Origin: Planctomycetota bacterium
Lineage (GTDB): Bacteria > Planctomycetota > Phycisphaerae > Sedimentisphaerales > Anaerobacaceae
Length of the DNA stretch: 19,369 nucleotides
Direction of reading: 5' to 3'
Assembly: GCA_020344865.1 (NCBI GenBank)
Contig: CP070830.1
Coordinates: forward strand, 2,453,306-2,472,674
The notes under the pieces are model-generated. The model was not told the origin of the DNA. It did no database searches and saw nothing but the letters and a program-made list of their open reading frames with translations. Both the position numbers and the translations under genes were made by a program. Positions 16,647 to 19,369 of the stretch are shown one piece after another. The stretch's first letter is position 1. The number at the start of each line of letters is the position of its first letter.

Positions 16647-18287
16647 TTATCCGAAGAAGAATAACAGAACGAGCTGGACCGCCAGAATTGCAGTGGCCCA
16701 GTATTTGAGGTTCAGATACCATGGCGGGCGGGTAATCGTTATCTCAGGCAGCTCGGTTATCGTCGTTCCGTTTTCCGCGCGCATCTCGGCGATTGCGCCA
16801 ACTTGAGCGTGAAAGTCACTTTCCCAGGTAATTCCCTCGACCTTTTCCGGTTTAGGCCGCTTTGTAAGCAGGCTGATGACAACAGTAGCAGCGAGGGTAA
16901 CAACAAAAGACCACCAGCTGACTTGGAAGAATATTTGTATGCCCAGTACCTGCTGCATGAAGACGGCAAAGGCACCGCCTATGAGAAAGCCGAGCGTACC
17001 ACCGAGCACGTTAGTTCTGCGCCAGAATATACCCAAAATCAGGATGCCCATGAATGGCCCAAGCGCCATTGCGATTAGCATCTGTTCCAGCCACATAATC
17101 AGGTACACTTTCGTTACGACGGGCACCAGTGCCAGTGATGCGGCTATAATCAGACCCGTCGCTACCCGGCCCATAACAAAGTAATGGTGGTCGGATTTTC
17201 CCTTTACGAAGAACCGTTCATAGATATCCTTTACCAGCATCGTAGATGACGAGTTCAAGACGCTGCCGATGCTGGAAAGGCCCGCAGATACCAGACCCGC
17301 AATGAACAGACCCAGCATCCCTGAAGGAAGCAGATGCAGGATAAGCTTGCCGTAGGCCGCGTCGGACCTTTCTACGAATATGCCGCGCTGGGCAAAGATT
17401 ATAGGAGCCATTATCATCGGGACAACATACAGGAACGCACCCAAGGTTTTAGGTACGCCGGCAACGACGTAGCCGAGCTTCGAATCGTACAGCGACCGTG
17501 CTCCCAGGTTTCTCTGGACCATCGATTGATGCCCGGCGCACCAGCCGATTGTGACAACAAAGCACTGACCGAGGATAATCCAGGGTCCGGGTCCGTAAGG
17601 GTGATGGAAATCAGGTAAGACGCTGAAATACTGTGGGCTGACACCCCACTGATTAATCAATACGTCTGTCAGTCCCTCAAAACCACCGACCAAGTGTAAT
17701 AAAATGAACATCAGCGGCATTGTACCTGCCATCATGATGACGAACTGAACGAATTCCATCATTATCGCTGCACCGAGGCCGCCCAAAAGTGTGTAAGTAC
17801 CCACCACGACGGTCAACACGAGGACGGTGGGCACAAACGGCAAGTTCAAGAGCCTTCTGAGGAACATACCGCCGAGGTATAATTCCGCGGCAATAGTCAC
17901 AACGAAGATAATCAACCAGGCGACCGAATATATGACTCGGATTGCAGAGCCGTACCTTCTCTCCAAAAAGTGCGGTACGGTAAATATTCCTGCACGCCAG
18001 TAAAATGCGATAAAGAACAAGCCTGTCAGGATGTAGCCAAATGGCCCCTGGAACCACTCGAAGTTGGCCTGAATCAATCCCCATTCGTATGCCGCACCGC
18101 CGTGGGCCAGATAGCCGTGAAGAAAGCCTATGTTCGTCGCCCAAACTGCGCCCATAATCCAGAACCATGGTGCAGAGCGTGCGGCTAGGAAGTAATCTGC
18201 GGTGCTTTTTATGTTCCTGCTGAAAAATATCCCTGCAATGAACATCAGGGCCAGGTAAATAGCGATGATAATCAAGTCGGAAGGCAT
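16647..18287 (-). CDS. Sodium:solute symporter family transporter, probable sugar importer
   Basis: A 546-residue inner-membrane protein of the SSS (SGLT/PutP) family with about 13-14 helices. Marks: helix 1 IIIAIYLALMFIAGIFFSRN with the following STADYFLAARSAPWF (3-42), TVPHFLERRYGS at 103-114, TYTLLGGLGAAIMMEFVQ at 164-181, and AGLVSAGLSSIGSVLNSSST followed by MLVKDIYERFF at 330-360, the sodium-site helix. It should import a sugar with sodium. In the 164-181 signature the usual Thr-Asp before xxQ is Met-Glu (Glu178). A hydrophilic loop of about 45 residues precedes the last helix at the C-terminus. AAGGAG lies 8 bases before the ATG, and the gene begins 23 bases after the 174-residue gene. 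The context points to arabinose or galactose as cargo; the sequence does not settle it. Confidence 0.93.
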   Translation of the reverse strand: MPSDLIIIAIYLALMFIAGIFFSRNIKSTADYFLAARSAPWFWIMGAVWATNIGFLHGYLAHGGAAYEWGLIQANFEWFQGPFGYILTGLFFIAFYWRAGIFTVPHFLERRYGSAIRVIYSVAWLIIFVVTIAAELYLGGMFLRRLLNLPFVPTVLVLTVVVGTYTLLGGLGAAIMMEFVQFVIMMAGTMPLMFILLHLVGGFEGLTDVLINQWGVSPQYFSVLPDFHHPYGPGPWIILGQCFVVTIGWCAGHQSMVQRNLGARSLYDSKLGYVVAGVPKTLGAFLYVVPMIMAPIIFAQRGIFVERSDAAYGKLILHLLPSGMLGLFIAGLVSAGLSSIGSVLNSSSTMLVKDIYERFFVKGKSDHHYFVMGRVATGLIIAASLALVPVVTKVYLIMWLEQMLIAMALGPFMGILILGIFWRRTNVLGGTLGFLIGGAFAVFMQQVLGIQIFFQVSWWSFVVTLAATVVISLLTKRPKPEKVEGITWESDFHAQVGAIAEMRAENGTTITELPEITITRPPWYLNLKYWATAILAVQLVLLFFFG

Positions 18288-18310
18288 TACTCTTGCTCCT
18301 TACGAAAATT

Positions 18311-18835
18311 TTATATTGATTCCCTCTTGTACCTGCGATAGTAGGACCTTCTCAGGTATAACCCAAAGAAGATGGCGAACACACACCATCCGAGGCCTAT
18401 GCCCAATCCAAATGCCCAGTCCCACCATTGATATACGGGTGGGGGGACGTCGAAGCCGCGAGGATGGTGACTAATACTCCAGATTATGGCGTTTACCTTC
18501 GGTTCAACTTCTTGTGTGCTTTGGGCTGTGAGTATTTGGCCGAGGCTGCTTAAGCCGTCTTCGACTTCGCCTATCCGGCCGAAATATTCGAGGAATCGCT
18601 TCTCTGTTTTCTCATCCTCAACGAGAAGCGGCTTTACTTCATCGTGCCAGATGTCCTTGGCACTGTTGAAGCTGCTAAGCGCTTCGGCCCAATCATTTTG
18701 GCCTACGGCCGTCTTAACTGATGTCAGGGCATCTGCCATGTTTTGACGAACGTCAATGATTTTTTCCTGGGCGATGGCACCTTGTGCAAGAAGCAGGATG
18801 GTTGCTGCCACCAATAGCGGTATTAACTTTCGCAT
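18311..18835 (-). CDS. Exported, C-terminally membrane-anchored helical protein next to the symporter
   Basis: The protein has 174 residues. A signal peptide covers about 1-22 (MRKLIPLLVAATILLLAQGAIA, cut before QEK). Residues 25-120 are predicted to be mainly helical and amphipathic, with charged segments (VRQNMADALTSVKTAV, WAEALSSFNSAKDIW, KTEKRFLEYFGRIGEVEDG), like a small helical bundle. A Pro-rich hinge (DVPPPVYQWWDW) leads to one membrane helix at about 139-162 and a basic tail (RRSYYRRYKRESI) that should face the cytoplasm. The bulk would then be in the periplasm. AGGAGG lies 8-9 bases before the ATG, one of the best sites in the window. I know no family for it. Its place between the microprotein and the symporter suggests an extracytoplasmic partner of the transporter. 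Confidence 0.82.
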   Translation of the reverse strand: MRKLIPLLVAATILLLAQGAIAQEKIIDVRQNMADALTSVKTAVGQNDWAEALSSFNSAKDIWHDEVKPLLVEDEKTEKRFLEYFGRIGEVEDGLSSLGQILTAQSTQEVEPKVNAIIWSISHHPRGFDVPPPVYQWWDWAFGLGIGLGWCVFAIFFGLYLRRSYYRRYKRESI

Positions 18836-18883
18836 ATTTATGAGCCTCCTAAGTAGTTCTGTTTGTCCGTATCAGACAGACTC

Positions 18884-19003
18884 TTATTCGAACATATACT
18901 CGTTAGGTATCAACCAGATGAAAATGCCCAGGCCAATCATAACCAGCATATAGGCTATCGCATAAGGGTTCTGCCAGCCCGTCCAGTCAAGCACACCAAG
19001 CAT
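18884..19003 (-). CDS. 39-residue membrane microprotein, likely symporter accessory
   Basis: An ATG at 19003 opens 39 codons ending in TAA. The peptide begins MLGVLDWTGWQNPYAIAYML, has one hydrophobic helix (about 14-33, IAYMLVMIGLGIFIWLI) and ends PNEYMFE. AAAGGAGA stands 8 bases before the ATG, a strong Shine-Dalgarno site that supports real translation. It is the first gene of the operon, 48 bases before the 174-residue protein and two genes before the symporter. Very short proteins with an ML-G start and one helix are annotated beside some SSS transporters as 'symporter small accessory protein'; membership of that group is my inference from size, form and place, not a proven match. Confidence 0.72.
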   Translation of the reverse strand: MLGVLDWTGWQNPYAIAYMLVMIGLGIFIWLIPNEYMFE

Positions 19004-19011
19004 AGTATTTG

Positions 19012-19019
19012 TCTCCTTT
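19012..19019 (-). promoter_or_regulatory. Shine-Dalgarno site of the 39-residue microprotein
   Basis: AAAGGAGA, 8 bases before ATG 19003. It decides that this short frame is a real gene and not chance. Confidence 0.75.
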
Positions 19020-19109
19020 CCGTTTCCGAATAACGAAATTGCCAGATGAGAGCTGAAATCCTATTGCACCGTGACTCCACCTATCTTGTAATAACGCCAC
19101 ATATTTCCT

Positions 19110-19139
19110 TCTTGAGTAACTCCTCACGCCATCTCAAGA
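19110..19139 (-). promoter_or_regulatory. Leader stem-loop
   Basis: As minus-strand RNA: TCTTGAG, a 16-base loop, CTCAAGA. The seven-pair stem lies between the promoter and the first gene; the loop contains GAGGAG, a Shine-Dalgarno-like sequence. No U-tract follows. It could be a regulatory leader, but the stem is short. Confidence 0.35.
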
Positions 19140-19176
19140 GCGTAAAACGTCACCTCAGAGTTCGGCAAAGACGCGT

Positions 19177-19205
19177 TTTATAGCAGGATTTTGTCCACGA
19201 GTAAA
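19177..19205 (-). promoter_or_regulatory. Putative sigma70-type promoter of the operon
   Basis: On the minus strand TTTACT (19200-19205) is followed after 17 bases by TATAAA (19177-19182), and TGC directly before the -10 makes an extended -10. Four of six and five of six consensus bases match. Transcription would begin near 19170, giving a leader of about 165 bases before the microprotein. Confidence 0.55.
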
Positions 19206-19369
19206 CAAAAAAATTCACGGCTGCAGTGGAAAAATATGGCATAATGTTCCCCAATCTTGCCGTTTTTACCCCATTTTCCGATGTTCACACGATTCAAAGG
19301 ATTGCCTGTGTGGGACACTAAACCACCTGCTTTAGGGCATTGGTGTATAGGGTGGGTCGGTTCGGAGGT

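Larger units (their letters stand above)
19004..19369. other. 366-base upstream region without a convincing longer gene
   Basis: It holds the putative operon promoter, a leader of about 165 bases with a stem-loop and a possible 13-codon leader peptide (MWRYYKIGGVTVQ, minus strand, 19061-19102, AAGGAA just before its ATG). Beyond the promoter (19206-19369) I see only A/T-rich sequence and no coding frame with a plausible start; an operator may be there but I could not define one. Confidence 0.5.

Noticed and set aside
19364..19369. GGAGGT at the right edge as a ribosome site for a plus-strand gene outside
   Set aside because: Six bases at the edge with no visible start codon is too little evidence.
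1..19369. CRISPR arrays, insertion sequences, tRNA genes, phage genes
   Set aside because: No regularly spaced repeats, transposase or integrase motifs, or cloverleaf-like sequences were found by reading both strands.

Overview
The window reads as one long carbohydrate-utilisation gene cluster. Every credible gene lies on the minus strand, so transcription runs from about 19.2 kb down towards position 1. Most genes are separated by a few to about 180 bases, or overlap by 3-4 bases, and most have a clear purine-rich Shine-Dalgarno sequence. Strong Shine-Dalgarno sites and the lack of a SusC/SusD pair argue against Bacteroidota. Moderate GC, secreted GH2 enzymes, a DUF1565-like beta-helix protein and an FGGY ribulokinase/AraD pair fit an anaerobic Planctomycetota (Phycisphaerae-like) bacterium. 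That is a guess from gene content; no rRNA or marker gene is present.

Layout in transcription order. (1) A leader with a good sigma70-type promoter (about 19177-19205). (2) A transport module: an unlisted 39-residue membrane microprotein, a 174-residue secreted and membrane-anchored helical protein, a sodium:solute symporter, an 86-residue two-helix membrane protein and a 230-residue soluble protein of unknown family. (3) A pentose module: L-ribulokinase araB (broken by one in-frame TAA), L-ribulose-5-phosphate 4-epimerase araD, and an L-fucose/L-arabinose-isomerase-superfamily protein that probably replaces classical AraA. (4) Aldose 1-epimerase galM and an MFS sugar porter. (5) A depolymerising module: a secreted right-handed beta-helix protein, a cytoplasmic GH42 enzyme and two tandem GH2 beta-galactosidase-type enzymes, the second of which runs off the left edge just before its catalytic glutamates.

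Working model (inference): secreted GH2 enzymes, perhaps helped by the beta-helix protein, release galactose-like or L-arabinopyranose-like units from an arabinogalactan-type glycan. The SSS and MFS carriers import the products, GH42 finishes oligosaccharides inside, GalM interconverts anomers, and isomerase, AraB and AraD convert L-arabinose to D-xylulose 5-phosphate. No galactokinase or galactose-1-phosphate uridylyltransferase is in the window, while the L-arabinose route is complete except for the lesion in araB. L-arabinopyranose is the pentose analogue of galactopyranose, so some of the 'galactosidases' may really act on arabinopyranosides.

Most notable points: the nonsense codon in an otherwise intact araB; an internally deleted relic of a third GH2 gene fused in frame to the front of the first GH2; the symporter with a microprotein and unknown companions; a sugar porter lacking the proton-coupling Asp of XylE-type symporters; and two strong hairpins between galM and the porter. 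No mobile elements, CRISPR arrays, tRNAs, rRNAs or transcription regulators were seen.
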